DNA of 64,000 nucleotides from an uncultured Odoribacter sp. (lineage in GTDB: Bacteria > Bacteroidota > Bacteroidia > Bacteroidales > Marinifilaceae): NCBI GenBank assembly GCA_910578985.1, contig CAJTSF010000005.1:81343-145342 (forward strand), written 5' to 3'. Within the stretch, counting starts at the first letter, position 1. Every line of letters begins with the position of its first letter. Of this stretch, positions 34,411 to 43,067 are shown in pieces. The notes under the pieces were generated by a model that worked only from the letters and a program-made list of their open reading frames with translations, did no database searches and was not told where the DNA came from. The translations under genes were made by a program, and so were the position numbers.

Positions 34411-34943
34411 TAGAAATCGATTCGAATATTGTTTTTTTGGAAATGCTCCCTCAATTTGTGGATGGCCCTGTTCTTGAGCACCTTGACGGTATTGTAGGCA
34501 ATCTCCAGCTCATCGGCGATTTCCCGGATGCTTTTCCCGAGCAGCGACAGTTCCACAATCCGTTTGGCTTGGGGAGGGAGAATATCGATAGCGCGGTTCA
34601 AGAGGAAATTCGCCTCCTGCTCCATGATGTTGTTCCACAAAGAATCGTCCGCCTCCTCCATGCGATCCAGCTTCTCATGGCGCTTTTTTTCTCGCCTCAG
34701 GGAGCGCATATAGTTCAACGCCTCGTTGCGCACCATGATAAAAAGGTAGTTCTCGACGGATTCCAGTTTGTCGTATTGCGCCCTATTTTCCCAGAATTTG
34801 ATGATGACCTCCTGGGCGATGTCCTTCGCCGCCTCCGAATCTCCCGTCAAGGAGGCGGCAACTGCACACAGCGATGCAAAACGGTCACGAATGAAATGCC
34901 CTAAGTCGAACGGAGGTTCCGAAGTGTTCCGGAGGTTTTGCAT
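34410..34943 (-). CDS. ECF sigma factor, FecI-like
   Basis: The 177-residue protein has sigma region 2 (AAKDIAQEVIIKFWENR, YLFIMVRNEALNYMRS) and region 4 (LPPQAKRIVELSLLGKSIREIADEL, NTVKVLKNRAIHKLREHF), with nothing extra, as expected for an ECF factor. It is divergent from a fecR-type anti-sigma gene followed by an STN-containing susC, the standard layout for surface signalling in Bacteroidota. It should direct RNA polymerase to the Sus-like operon when the receptor binds its ligand. A TATATTTG box lies 32 bp upstream. Confidence 0.93.
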   Translation of the reverse strand: MQNLRNTSEPPFDLGHFIRDRFASLCAVAASLTGDSEAAKDIAQEVIIKFWENRAQYDKLESVENYLFIMVRNEALNYMRSLRREKKRHEKLDRMEEADDSLWNNIMEQEANFLLNRAIDILPPQAKRIVELSLLGKSIREIADELEIAYNTVKVLKNRAIHKLREHFQKNNIRIDF

Positions 34944-34974
34944 ATAGTCAGGAAGCAGGTTAAAAAGTTTACGC

Positions 34975-34982
34975 CAAATATA
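34975..34982 (-). promoter_or_regulatory. -7 box of the ECF sigma gene
   Basis: On the minus strand TATATTTG (34982-34975) fits TAnnTTTG exactly, 32 bp before the sigma start codon. The rest of the 137-bp region between sigma and fecR shows no further clear motif. Confidence 0.5.
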
Positions 34983-35080
34983 GGGATTTTATTCCGGTGG
35001 AACGAGAAAATTAAAAAATATTATTTTGTGTAATACCAAAGGGTACTCTGCGGTGTCTTTAAGAAAAGTAGTAATCAAAT

Positions 35081-36172
35081 ATGAAAGTCAAAAACGAGAG
35101 TTATCAAAAATTCCTGGATTTGAAATCCGAATATGAACGTACTACCGATTACGAGAAGTTGGAAGGCGACATCCGCCGTGCCTTGCAGGAGCGGAAACGC
35201 CGCAGGGTAACGAGGCGCATCCTGGCATGGAGCAGCAGCGCAGCCGCCGTCCTGGCAGTGGGCGCCGTCCTCCTTTGGGAATATACGGGCAGCCCGCGCG
35301 TACAGGCGGTGAAAACGTCCGTCAGCATTGCGGAAGCACCGCAGGGCGAGGAGGTTCAGGACAAGGTGATTCTGGTGATGGCGGACGGGAAGCGGGTGAA
35401 TATGACCGAGATGCGGCAGGATTCCATGACTTTGGGCACCGCCACCGTCATGGGCGAGGAGGGGCGCATCATCTATGCTTCCGACCGGACGCAGACGGAC
35501 AGCCTGCAGCCCGAGCACCTGGAGATGAACCGAGTGATTATCGCTTCCGGCGGGCTCTATTCGCTGCAATTGAGCGACGGCTCGCGGGTGTGGCTGAATT
35601 CCGAAACCGAAATGGAATACCCGGTCCTCTTCGGACGGGGGGAACGGGTGGTGAAACTGAGCGGGGAGGCATTCTTCGAGGTCGCGCCGGATGCGGCACG
35701 TCCGTTTATCGTGGAAGCCAACGGGATTCGCACGCGGGTGTTGGGCACCTCTTTCAACATCAAGGCATACCGCAACGAAACGAACATCAGCACCACGCTG
35801 TTCACGGGGAAGGTGCAGGTGAGCGCCGAGGCGGATTCCACACGCTCCGTGCTCCTGACACCGGGGAAACAAGCGGACTGGAACCGGGAGAGCGGACAAA
35901 TGCGGGTGTCGAAAGCCAATCTGGAACATACGCTTGCGTGGAAAGAAGGGCTGTTCCTGTTCAACAAAGAGAACATCGAGGTGGTATCCCGCCAAATCGA
36001 ACGATGGTACGGCGTGAAATTCATCTATGAAACGGGAGAGAAAACGGATTATACATTCAACGGTTATTTCAGCAAAGACGAAACGCTGGTGTCCATCCTG
36101 GAGGCGTTCACTTTTGCGGGAGGTCCCGTATTTGAAATCAAAGGGGAGGTCGTTTATGTAAAAAATAAATAA
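35081..36172 (+). CDS. fecR: FecR-type anti-sigma factor
   Basis: The 363-residue protein has a cytoplasmic N-terminus of about 45 residues, one membrane helix at about 47-66 (ILAWSSSAAAVLAVGAVLLW), a periplasmic FecR domain with LSDGSRVWLNSETEMEYP and FFEVAPDAARPFIVEA, and a C-terminal DUF4974 region (YTFNGYFSKDETLVSILEAF). It should hold the ECF sigma factor at the membrane and receive the signal from the STN domain of SusC. It is divergent from the sigma gene and 92 bp upstream of susC. A hairpin lies between fecR and susC. Confidence 0.93.
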   Translation: MKVKNESYQKFLDLKSEYERTTDYEKLEGDIRRALQERKRRRVTRRILAWSSSAAAVLAVGAVLLWEYTGSPRVQAVKTSVSIAEAPQGEEVQDKVILVMADGKRVNMTEMRQDSMTLGTATVMGEEGRIIYASDRTQTDSLQPEHLEMNRVIIASGGLYSLQLSDGSRVWLNSETEMEYPVLFGRGERVVKLSGEAFFEVAPDAARPFIVEANGIRTRVLGTSFNIKAYRNETNISTTLFTGKVQVSAEADSTRSVLLTPGKQADWNRESGQMRVSKANLEHTLAWKEGLFLFNKENIEVVSRQIERWYGVKFIYETGEKTDYTFNGYFSKDETLVSILEAFTFAGGPVFEIKGEVVYVKNK

Positions 36173-36179
36173 TGGCAAA

Positions 36180-36212
36180 AAAATGGAGCTGCTTCGCGGG
36201 CTGCTCCATTTT
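36180..36212 (+). terminator. Hairpin between fecR and susC, possible partial terminator
   Basis: AAAATGGAGC (36180-36189) pairs with GCTCCATTTT (36203-36212) around a GC-rich loop, 8 bp after the fecR stop. Only a short T-stretch follows. It could separate a low fecR level from a higher susCD level. Confidence 0.55.
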
Positions 36213-36264
36213 GTAAACCCTTGTGTGAGAACAAGGATAGTGTTAATTTTAATTCTACAAAAGT

Positions 36265-39200
36265 ATGAGAAAAAGAACTAAACCAAAAGTCTTTTCTGAA
36301 TTTTCATGCGCGAGCGGAAGAATGTTTAAACATTTTTTGCTTTTCTTCATCGCCGTGCTGGTGTGTCCTGCTTTGCTTTCGGCACAGCAGACGAGTCAAA
36401 AAACCATCTCCTTGGATTTCAAAGATGTCAGCGTGGCGCAGGCATTGCACGAAATCAACCAAAGGGGCGGGCATCCGGTCACTTTCCGGGAGGAACTCGC
36501 CGTAAAGGAGACGAAGAAGATTACCCTGAAACGGGACAATATCACGGTGTGGGAAGCCGTGAAAATCTGCCTGGAAGGCACGGGACTGACGTGCACGCAG
36601 CAGGAGAACGGGAAAATCCTGGTGGGTCCGAAGCAGGCGGAGGAGCTGTTGAAAATCACGGGCCGCGTGGTTGATGACAAGGGGGAACCCATCGCAGGCG
36701 CCACGGTCATCATCTACGGGACGACGGCGGGAGTCGCGACGGACAGCGACGGACGGTATTCGCTTCCCGCCAAAGCGGATGACATCCTGCAGGTCTCTTT
36801 CATCGGTTACAAGACGGAAGTGGTGCCGGTGAACGGGAAAATCAAGGTGGACGTGGTGCTGAAGCCTACGGCGGAAAACCTGGAGGAGGTGGCGGTGGTC
36901 GCTTTCGGTACGCAGAAGAAAGAGAGCGTGGTATCCGCCATCACCACCGTGCGCCCGATGGATCTGAAGAGTTCAAACAGCGACCTGACCAGCAGCTTCG
37001 CGGGGAAAATCGCCGGTATGGTGGGGTGGCAGACAGGAGGATTACCCGCGGCACTGACAGAAGAGGAGATGAACACGAAGTTCTACATCCGGGGCATCAC
37101 CTCTTTCCAGACGGGCGCCAATGTAGACCCGCTGATTCTGCTGGATGGAGTGGAGTCCTCGAAACTGGACCTGGCGCGTATCGCCCCGGAGGACATCGAG
37201 ACGTTCAGCGTGATGAAAGACGCTTCCGCCACAGCGATGTACGGTGCCCGCGGCGCAAACGGCGTGATTCTGGTGACAACGAAAAAGGGGCAGGAGGGCA
37301 GCGTGTACGCCACCGCCCGCTACGAAACGGTGTTCTCCATGCCAACCAAGCAACTGGACGTGGTGGACCCCATCAATTACATGCGGATGTACAACCAGGC
37401 GCTGCTGTCCCGCGACCCGCTCGCCACACCCAAATACAGCGTGGAGCGCATCAACCGCACCGCATCGGGGAAATATCCCGACTGGGTGTATCCGCAGAAT
37501 GACTGGTATAAAATCCTGTTCAAGAATTATAACACCAACCACCACCTGGGCGTGAATATCCGAGGCGGTTCAAAAATCATCCAGTATTATGCTTCCGTGA
37601 ACTACAACCGGGACCAAGGTATGTTGAAAACCGATAAACTGAACGATTTCGACTGCAACATCACGAACAATCAGACTTCCTTCCGTACCAACCTGAATAT
37701 CGACCTGAAAGCAGGTATCAAATTGGTCATCAATTCTTCCACAACCATCGACAAATATCACGGTCCGCTTACGGGTGTAAACGAAGCGTATGCCTTGTCT
37801 TTCAACGCCTCCCCCGTGGACTTCGCGCCGCTTTACCCGGGAGACGATTATTATTCCTGGCCTCATCTGCGTTTCGGAACGACCGAAGCGAAACAAGTGA
37901 ATCCCTACTACCAACTTCAACGGGGATATCTGGAGCGTACCCGTTATTCGACGACCAACCGAGCGGAATACATCCATAACCTGTCGAGCTTAGTGAAAGG
38001 CTTAGAGGCACGCGCCAGCGTATCCGTCGCCCAAGCAGGATATTACACGACAGGATTCTATACGATGCCCGCCCAATATTCATTGATCAATTACGATTTT
38101 GAAACCGGAAAACACCAATTGCAAGAAGTCTCCACCATTTCAAACGGTGCCCTTAATGTATTTTCAGAAGCGTCCACCTCAACGACCAATACGCGGGTGA
38201 CCTATGAAGCACGCTTACTGCATACGGCAGCCTGGAAAGACCACCAGACTTCGCTGACGGCAGTATTCCAGGCGCAGGACTATACGTTCACGCCGGTGAA
38301 AAATGTACTGACCGGCATGCCGCAACGGAACATGACCTTCTCCATGAGAGGTTCATACGGATACAAAGACCGTTACTTTGCGGAAGCCAGTTTCGGCTAC
38401 AATGCTTCGGAGCGTTTCGCCAAAAGCAACCGCTGGGGTATTTTCCCCGCGGGAGGAATCGCTTGGGTGACATCGAGCGAGCCATTTATGGAAGGGAGTT
38501 CCCACTGGCTGGATTTTCTGAAACTAAGGGTTTCTTACGGAAAAGTGGGAAATGACGGCGTGATAGCCTCCCCCCGTTTCGTGTTCCTGCCTACGATGTA
38601 CACCGAAATCAACCAAATGGACCCGGAACCCGGAACCGGCGCCACGGCATACCGAAAAGTGCTGGGGTACACCAACAACAGCATCAAATGGGAGGTGGCG
38701 GAACAGGTGAACTTCGGTCTGGAAAGCAAGCTGTTCAAAGGCATCGTGGAATTGAATTTGGACGCCTATCAGGAAATCCGGCACAACATCATCGGCTACC
38801 GTTCCAATGTACCGGCTGCCGTCGGTATCGAATACAACCAACTCGCCAATATCGGCAAGGCACGCTCCCGCGGCATCGATTTCTCGGGCAAAATACAACA
38901 TGCTTTCAACAAGGATTTCTGGGTGATATTGAACGGTACTTTGACTTACAACAAAGTGGTGTACAAAGCGATTGAAGAAGCCTCCGACAAACCGGCATGG
39001 CAACGCATGGTGGGTCAGGAAATCTCGCAGCAAATCGGCTATATCGCCGAAGGGGTGTTCCAGGACCAGGCGGAAATCGACAATGCCCCGACACAGGGCG
39101 GAGATCTCCTGCCGGGCGACATCCGCTACCGGGATTTGAACAACGACGGCAAAATCGACGTCAATGACGCCACGTATATCGGCTTTCCGGAAACCCCGCG

Positions 39201-39708
39201 TATCACTTACGGTTTCTCGGGATTCATCAACTACAAGAATTTCGAATTCAGTTTCGCCTTCCAAGGCTCGGGCAAACGCTCGTTCTTCATGGACCCGAAA
39301 AGATTGTCCCCATTTGTCGATGACCATGCCATGCTTACCGCCATCTACAAAGACCACTGGTCGGAAGACAACATGAGCCGGCAGCCTTTCTGGCCCCGCC
39401 TGTCGGTGGACAACCTCATCAAGCACAATCCGCAGGAGGACTGGTACAACAACGATTCCGAAATCCGCAAGAGCACTTATTTCATGAGGGAATGCCGCTT
39501 TTTGCGCTGCACCTCCCTGGAACTGGCGTACAATATGCCGCAGAGGCTGATGAACCGGTGGAGATTGCAAAACATGAAATTCTTCGTACGATCCAACAAT
39601 CCGTTCCTGATTTCCAATTTCAATATATGGGATGTCGAATTGGGTGAAGACGGGTTCAATTATCCGATTCAAAAAACCTATACGGTGGGTCTGAATTTCA
39701 GTTTCTAA
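36265..39708 (+). CDS. susC: SusC/RagA-type TonB-dependent receptor with STN domain
   Basis: The 1147-residue outer-membrane transporter starts with a signal region at about residues 20-40. An STN domain (about 45-120; KTISLDFKDVSVAQALHEIN), a carboxypeptidase-D-like domain (about 131-215; GRVVDDKGEPIAGATVIIYG), a plug with the SusC motif NGVILVTTKKG, and the long beta-barrel ending in VGLNFSF follow. SusC forms a lidded pore with SusD and takes energy from TonB-ExbBD; an ExbBD set lies at 56457-58776. The STN domain signals through FecR to the ECF sigma. The substrate is unknown. Confidence 0.96.
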   Translation: MRKRTKPKVFSEFSCASGRMFKHFLLFFIAVLVCPALLSAQQTSQKTISLDFKDVSVAQALHEINQRGGHPVTFREELAVKETKKITLKRDNITVWEAVKICLEGTGLTCTQQENGKILVGPKQAEELLKITGRVVDDKGEPIAGATVIIYGTTAGVATDSDGRYSLPAKADDILQVSFIGYKTEVVPVNGKIKVDVVLKPTAENLEEVAVVAFGTQKKESVVSAITTVRPMDLKSSNSDLTSSFAGKIAGMVGWQTGGLPAALTEEEMNTKFYIRGITSFQTGANVDPLILLDGVESSKLDLARIAPEDIETFSVMKDASATAMYGARGANGVILVTTKKGQEGSVYATARYETVFSMPTKQLDVVDPINYMRMYNQALLSRDPLATPKYSVERINRTASGKYPDWVYPQNDWYKILFKNYNTNHHLGVNIRGGSKIIQYYASVNYNRDQGMLKTDKLNDFDCNITNNQTSFRTNLNIDLKAGIKLVINSSTTIDKYHGPLTGVNEAYALSFNASPVDFAPLYPGDDYYSWPHLRFGTTEAKQVNPYYQLQRGYLERTRYSTTNRAEYIHNLSSLVKGLEARASVSVAQAGYYTTGFYTMPAQYSLINYDFETGKHQLQEVSTISNGALNVFSEASTSTTNTRVTYEARLLHTAAWKDHQTSLTAVFQAQDYTFTPVKNVLTGMPQRNMTFSMRGSYGYKDRYFAEASFGYNASERFAKSNRWGIFPAGGIAWVTSSEPFMEGSSHWLDFLKLRVSYGKVGNDGVIASPRFVFLPTMYTEINQMDPEPGTGATAYRKVLGYTNNSIKWEVAEQVNFGLESKLFKGIVELNLDAYQEIRHNIIGYRSNVPAAVGIEYNQLANIGKARSRGIDFSGKIQHAFNKDFWVILNGTLTYNKVVYKAIEEASDKPAWQRMVGQEISQQIGYIAEGVFQDQAEIDNAPTQGGDLLPGDIRYRDLNNDGKIDVNDATYIGFPETPRITYGFSGFINYKNFEFSFAFQGSGKRSFFMDPKRLSPFVDDHAMLTAIYKDHWSEDNMSRQPFWPRLSVDNLIKHNPQEDWYNNDSEIRKSTYFMRECRFLRCTSLELAYNMPQRLMNRWRLQNMKFFVRSNNPFLISNFNIWDVELGEDGFNYPIQKTYTVGLNFSF

Positions 39709-39720
39709 TTTTAAAATACG

Positions 39721-41667
39721 ATGACTATGAAGTATTACTATATTTTACTCATTTGGTTGGGGCTGCTTTCAGGATGTAACTTTCTGGATGTGGTGCCCGC
39801 AGGCGACATCGAAGACATCGACATGATATTCGAACGCCGTGAACAGACGGAAAACTGGTTCAAGGTCTGTCATGCCTGGCTCAGCCCTTTCACGACTTCC
39901 GTCATTTCTAATCCCGCCTATATGGGAACGGACGAAGTGGTGGCAGGGAACTTTATGAGGCAGCAACTCAATTACGCATGGAGCGGACTATATATCGCCG
40001 ACGGACTGCAAATGGCACAAACCCCCTATTGCAATATGTGGCGCAAGAATGCCGTTTACTGCTCCATCCGCTATTGCAACACTTTCTTAGAGAAAGTGGG
40101 AGGCGTATTCAATATGACCGACGAAGAAAAAACGTTATGGTCAGCTGAAATCAAGGCACTAAAAGCCCACTATTATTTCGAACTCCTGCGGCATTACGGT
40201 CCTTTCGTCCTGGTACCCGAAAACATTGAAACGAATGCCGACATCGATGAAATGAAACAGCCGCGCAGCCCTGTGGACGTGTGCGTGAAAGAAATCGTAT
40301 CCCTGCTGGATGAAGCGATGCGCGACCTGCCTCCCATGAACCAGAAAGAGACCAGCCGATGGGCATATCACAGTCTGGAATCGGCGGCTACGCTGAAAGC
40401 CATGACCTTGTTCTATGCCGCCTCCCCCCTGTTCAACGGCAATCCCATGTACACCAACTTCAAAAACAGAGCGGGTGAACAGTTATTCAATCCGACCAAA
40501 GATCCTGAAAAATGGAAACTGGCTGCCATCGCCGCCGACACAGCGCTCGCGATTTGCCTACGAAACGGAAAGCGTTTGATATCCAACGAAGTGAAATCGT
40601 TAAAAGAGGTGATTTGGGATATAGAACAATCAACATTGGCAAGGAATTTCGAAAATGAGGAAGCCATTTTCATGTTCCGCCATGAAGTTTTGGCCCAGAC
40701 TTCCTGGACAAGGTACACCCGTCCTTATTTCCCGAGCGACGACAAATTCAGTCAGTACAACGGCGATTTGTTAGGCTGTATCGCTCCCAGCATCAAGATG
40801 GTGGAGACCTATTACACGGAGCACGGGCTGCCCATCAATGAAGACAAGGAATGGGATTACTCGTCCCGTTACAAAATGGGACAGGAAACAGATGACAAGT
40901 ATAAAAATATCGTAGCATCAACCGATGGGGTGTTGCGCCTGCACTTGCGGAGGGAACCCCGATTCTACGCGCATGTCGCCGCCGACCGGTGCTATTTCTA
41001 TATGGGACCCAAAAACGGGAACATCAACAACCAGAGAGACATCGTGAAAGCCAGGCGAGGCGAGCGGTTCGGCACGCAACAAACGTCCATCGTCAATTCC
41101 TCACCCCAGAACCTGACGGGCTACTGGATGAAAAAAGGGTCCGACCCGGAGGTCAGCAATTCCGGATATAAGAATGCCTTTTCCCAAGATTATCCTGCCA
41201 TACTGTTCCGCTTGGCAGATCTCTATCTGATGAAAGCGGAAGCCTGGAATGAATACTTAGGAGCTCCGGACCAAGAACATGTGTATGAGCCATTGAATGA
41301 AGTGCGCCGCCGGGCAGGCATCCCGGACGTGGAGGAGGCATGGCAGACCTATGCCATCCATCCGGACAAAGTGAAGACCAAAGAGGGAATGCGTGAAATC
41401 ATCCACCAGGAATGGGACGTTGAATTTGCTTTCGAAGGCAGGCGTTTCTGGAACCTGCGCCGCTGGCTGAATGCCGAAGAGGCCTTGAACGAAAAACAAT
41501 ACGGCTGGAATATCATCGGCGAGACCGCCCAGCAATTCTATAACAATTACGAAGGTCCCGTTGTCGTATGGTCAAAGCGACAATTCATTCCCTCGCGGGA
41601 TTATCTTTTCCCCATCCGGAGCGAAGAGATACTGATTTCCGGATGCGTACAGAATCCCGGTTGGTAA
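39721..41667 (+). CDS. susD: SusD/RagB-family surface lipoprotein
   Basis: The gene opens ATG ACT ATG; the second ATG at 39727 gives MKYYYILLIWLGLLSGC, a clean SPII signal with lipid-acceptor Cys. The protein of about 646 residues has the SusD pattern: early NFLDVVPAG, TPR-like helices with AEIKALKAHYYFELLRHYGP, FRLADLYLMKAEAWNEY, VRRRAGIPD and the C-terminal EFAFEGRRFWNLRRW. It caps the SusC pore and binds the substrate. It starts 12 bp after susC and is in the same operon. Confidence 0.95.
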   Translation: MTMKYYYILLIWLGLLSGCNFLDVVPAGDIEDIDMIFERREQTENWFKVCHAWLSPFTTSVISNPAYMGTDEVVAGNFMRQQLNYAWSGLYIADGLQMAQTPYCNMWRKNAVYCSIRYCNTFLEKVGGVFNMTDEEKTLWSAEIKALKAHYYFELLRHYGPFVLVPENIETNADIDEMKQPRSPVDVCVKEIVSLLDEAMRDLPPMNQKETSRWAYHSLESAATLKAMTLFYAASPLFNGNPMYTNFKNRAGEQLFNPTKDPEKWKLAAIAADTALAICLRNGKRLISNEVKSLKEVIWDIEQSTLARNFENEEAIFMFRHEVLAQTSWTRYTRPYFPSDDKFSQYNGDLLGCIAPSIKMVETYYTEHGLPINEDKEWDYSSRYKMGQETDDKYKNIVASTDGVLRLHLRREPRFYAHVAADRCYFYMGPKNGNINNQRDIVKARRGERFGTQQTSIVNSSPQNLTGYWMKKGSDPEVSNSGYKNAFSQDYPAILFRLADLYLMKAEAWNEYLGAPDQEHVYEPLNEVRRRAGIPDVEEAWQTYAIHPDKVKTKEGMREIIHQEWDVEFAFEGRRFWNLRRWLNAEEALNEKQYGWNIIGETAQQFYNNYEGPVVVWSKRQFIPSRDYLFPIRSEEILISGCVQNPGW

Positions 41668-41687
41668 GTCGAACTTTAAAATAACGA

Positions 41688-43064
41688 ATGATGAAAAAAC
41701 TGATATACATATTATGCGTATGCTGGGCATGGGTTTCCTGCGCGGAGGATGAAGCCATTTTCCATGTTCCCATGCCTGCCGAGAACCTCTCTTTCAATCC
41801 CATCGCGGGAGGTGCCGTCATGCACTACCGCCTGCCCTCGGATGCCAACATATACAACATCCGCGTCCGCTATCTGGATGCTTTCAACCAGGAGGTAATC
41901 CGTTCCGGCAGTTATGCCTGCGATTCCCTGGTCATCGTCGGGTTCAACGAGGCACGGACAGGTGTCAAAGCGACCGTCACCTTGTGCGACAGGAACAATG
42001 TGGAATCGGAACCCGTAGAAGTGACCTTCGACACGAAAGACTCCAGCCCCGTGGCTTTCTTCGACAAACTGGAAGTGGGGCCCGGGTGGGGAGAGACCTT
42101 TACTCTTTCCTACGAACTGGAGACGGATATGTCCGGCATGGTTCATTTGTTTTACATCGGCGAAGACCCTTTGACGAAACAATCCGACACCGTGCTAATC
42201 AAAAGCTTTGTGCCGACGAAAGGAGAGACTTCCACAGTGGAAACGTTCAAGCAATCCCGGGAATCCTATGATGTCGTCGTTCGGACGGAGGATTTTCGCG
42301 GGTATATGGTAAAAGAAAAGGTGTGGTCCAATATAATTCCCCGGAAGATAGAAAAGTGTACTCTTTCGGAGGACAACTTCCATGATCCGGAAGAGTTATC
42401 GGTGGAAGACCGGTATGGAAAATTAGGGAAGGAGTACCTGTTCAACGGGGATTTAAAAGGCGAGAACGGTTTCGGAAACGAAAATTGGGATAATTTCAAC
42501 ACCTATATCGCAGGACCTTGGGCAACAGCAACCCCTGAAAATCCGGGAAAACCCCTGTTCATCATTGATTTGGAAGAAGAAAAATTGCCTGCCGAGGTCC
42601 GGCTGTACGGACAATTAGCCAACAGGTCATTCCCTTATGGAGAAGGTAGTTGGTATGCAAATAATTATGGAGTACCTGAATGGGGCGAAATATGGAACGG
42701 CAATTATCCGACTAAATTACCAAGCAGCGTCACCCTTTTCGGTTCCAATGATATGAATGATGATGCTTCATGGGAAGAAATCGTCCATTTTGAACAGGAA
42801 CGCACCATTGACAATGAAGCGCGTTGGTGCAGCCGATGCAATGACGCCGATGATTGGATTGAATATTTAGACATGCTTCTATTGGAAGAGCCTTGTTTTC
42901 TGAGTTTAAATTGTCCGGCAGACGGCAAACAATACCGTTACCTGAAAATAGTGGTTCACGAAGTATTTTATACTCCTCAAGGGAAAGAAATCCCAGGAAC
43001 CTATACCAATCCGGAAAAATATGTCGCCATTCAAGAATTGGAAATTTACACAGCAAAAGATTAA
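41688..43064 (+). CDS. Surface lipoprotein with DUF4959, DUF5126 and DUF5000-type regions
   Basis: The 458-residue protein has an SPII signal (YILCVCWAWVSC). The layout matches lipoproteins encoded just after susD in many Bacteroidota loci: an N-terminal fibronectin-like DUF4959 (about 25-120; VRYLDAFNQEVI), a DUF5126-like middle (about 120-215), and a discoidin-like C-terminal DUF5000 (about 280-455; FIIDLEEEKLPAEVRLYG, SVTLFGSNDMNDD, YRYLKIVVHEVF). Such proteins sit beside the SusCD pore and probably bind the same ligand. Domain names are from recall of the architecture. It lies 20 bp after susD. Confidence 0.85.
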   Translation: MMKKLIYILCVCWAWVSCAEDEAIFHVPMPAENLSFNPIAGGAVMHYRLPSDANIYNIRVRYLDAFNQEVIRSGSYACDSLVIVGFNEARTGVKATVTLCDRNNVESEPVEVTFDTKDSSPVAFFDKLEVGPGWGETFTLSYELETDMSGMVHLFYIGEDPLTKQSDTVLIKSFVPTKGETSTVETFKQSRESYDVVVRTEDFRGYMVKEKVWSNIIPRKIEKCTLSEDNFHDPEELSVEDRYGKLGKEYLFNGDLKGENGFGNENWDNFNTYIAGPWATATPENPGKPLFIIDLEEEKLPAEVRLYGQLANRSFPYGEGSWYANNYGVPEWGEIWNGNYPTKLPSSVTLFGSNDMNDDASWEEIVHFEQERTIDNEARWCSRCNDADDWIEYLDMLLLEEPCFLSLNCPADGKQYRYLKIVVHEVFYTPQGKEIPGTYTNPEKYVAIQELEIYTAKD

Positions 43065-43067
43065 GTT

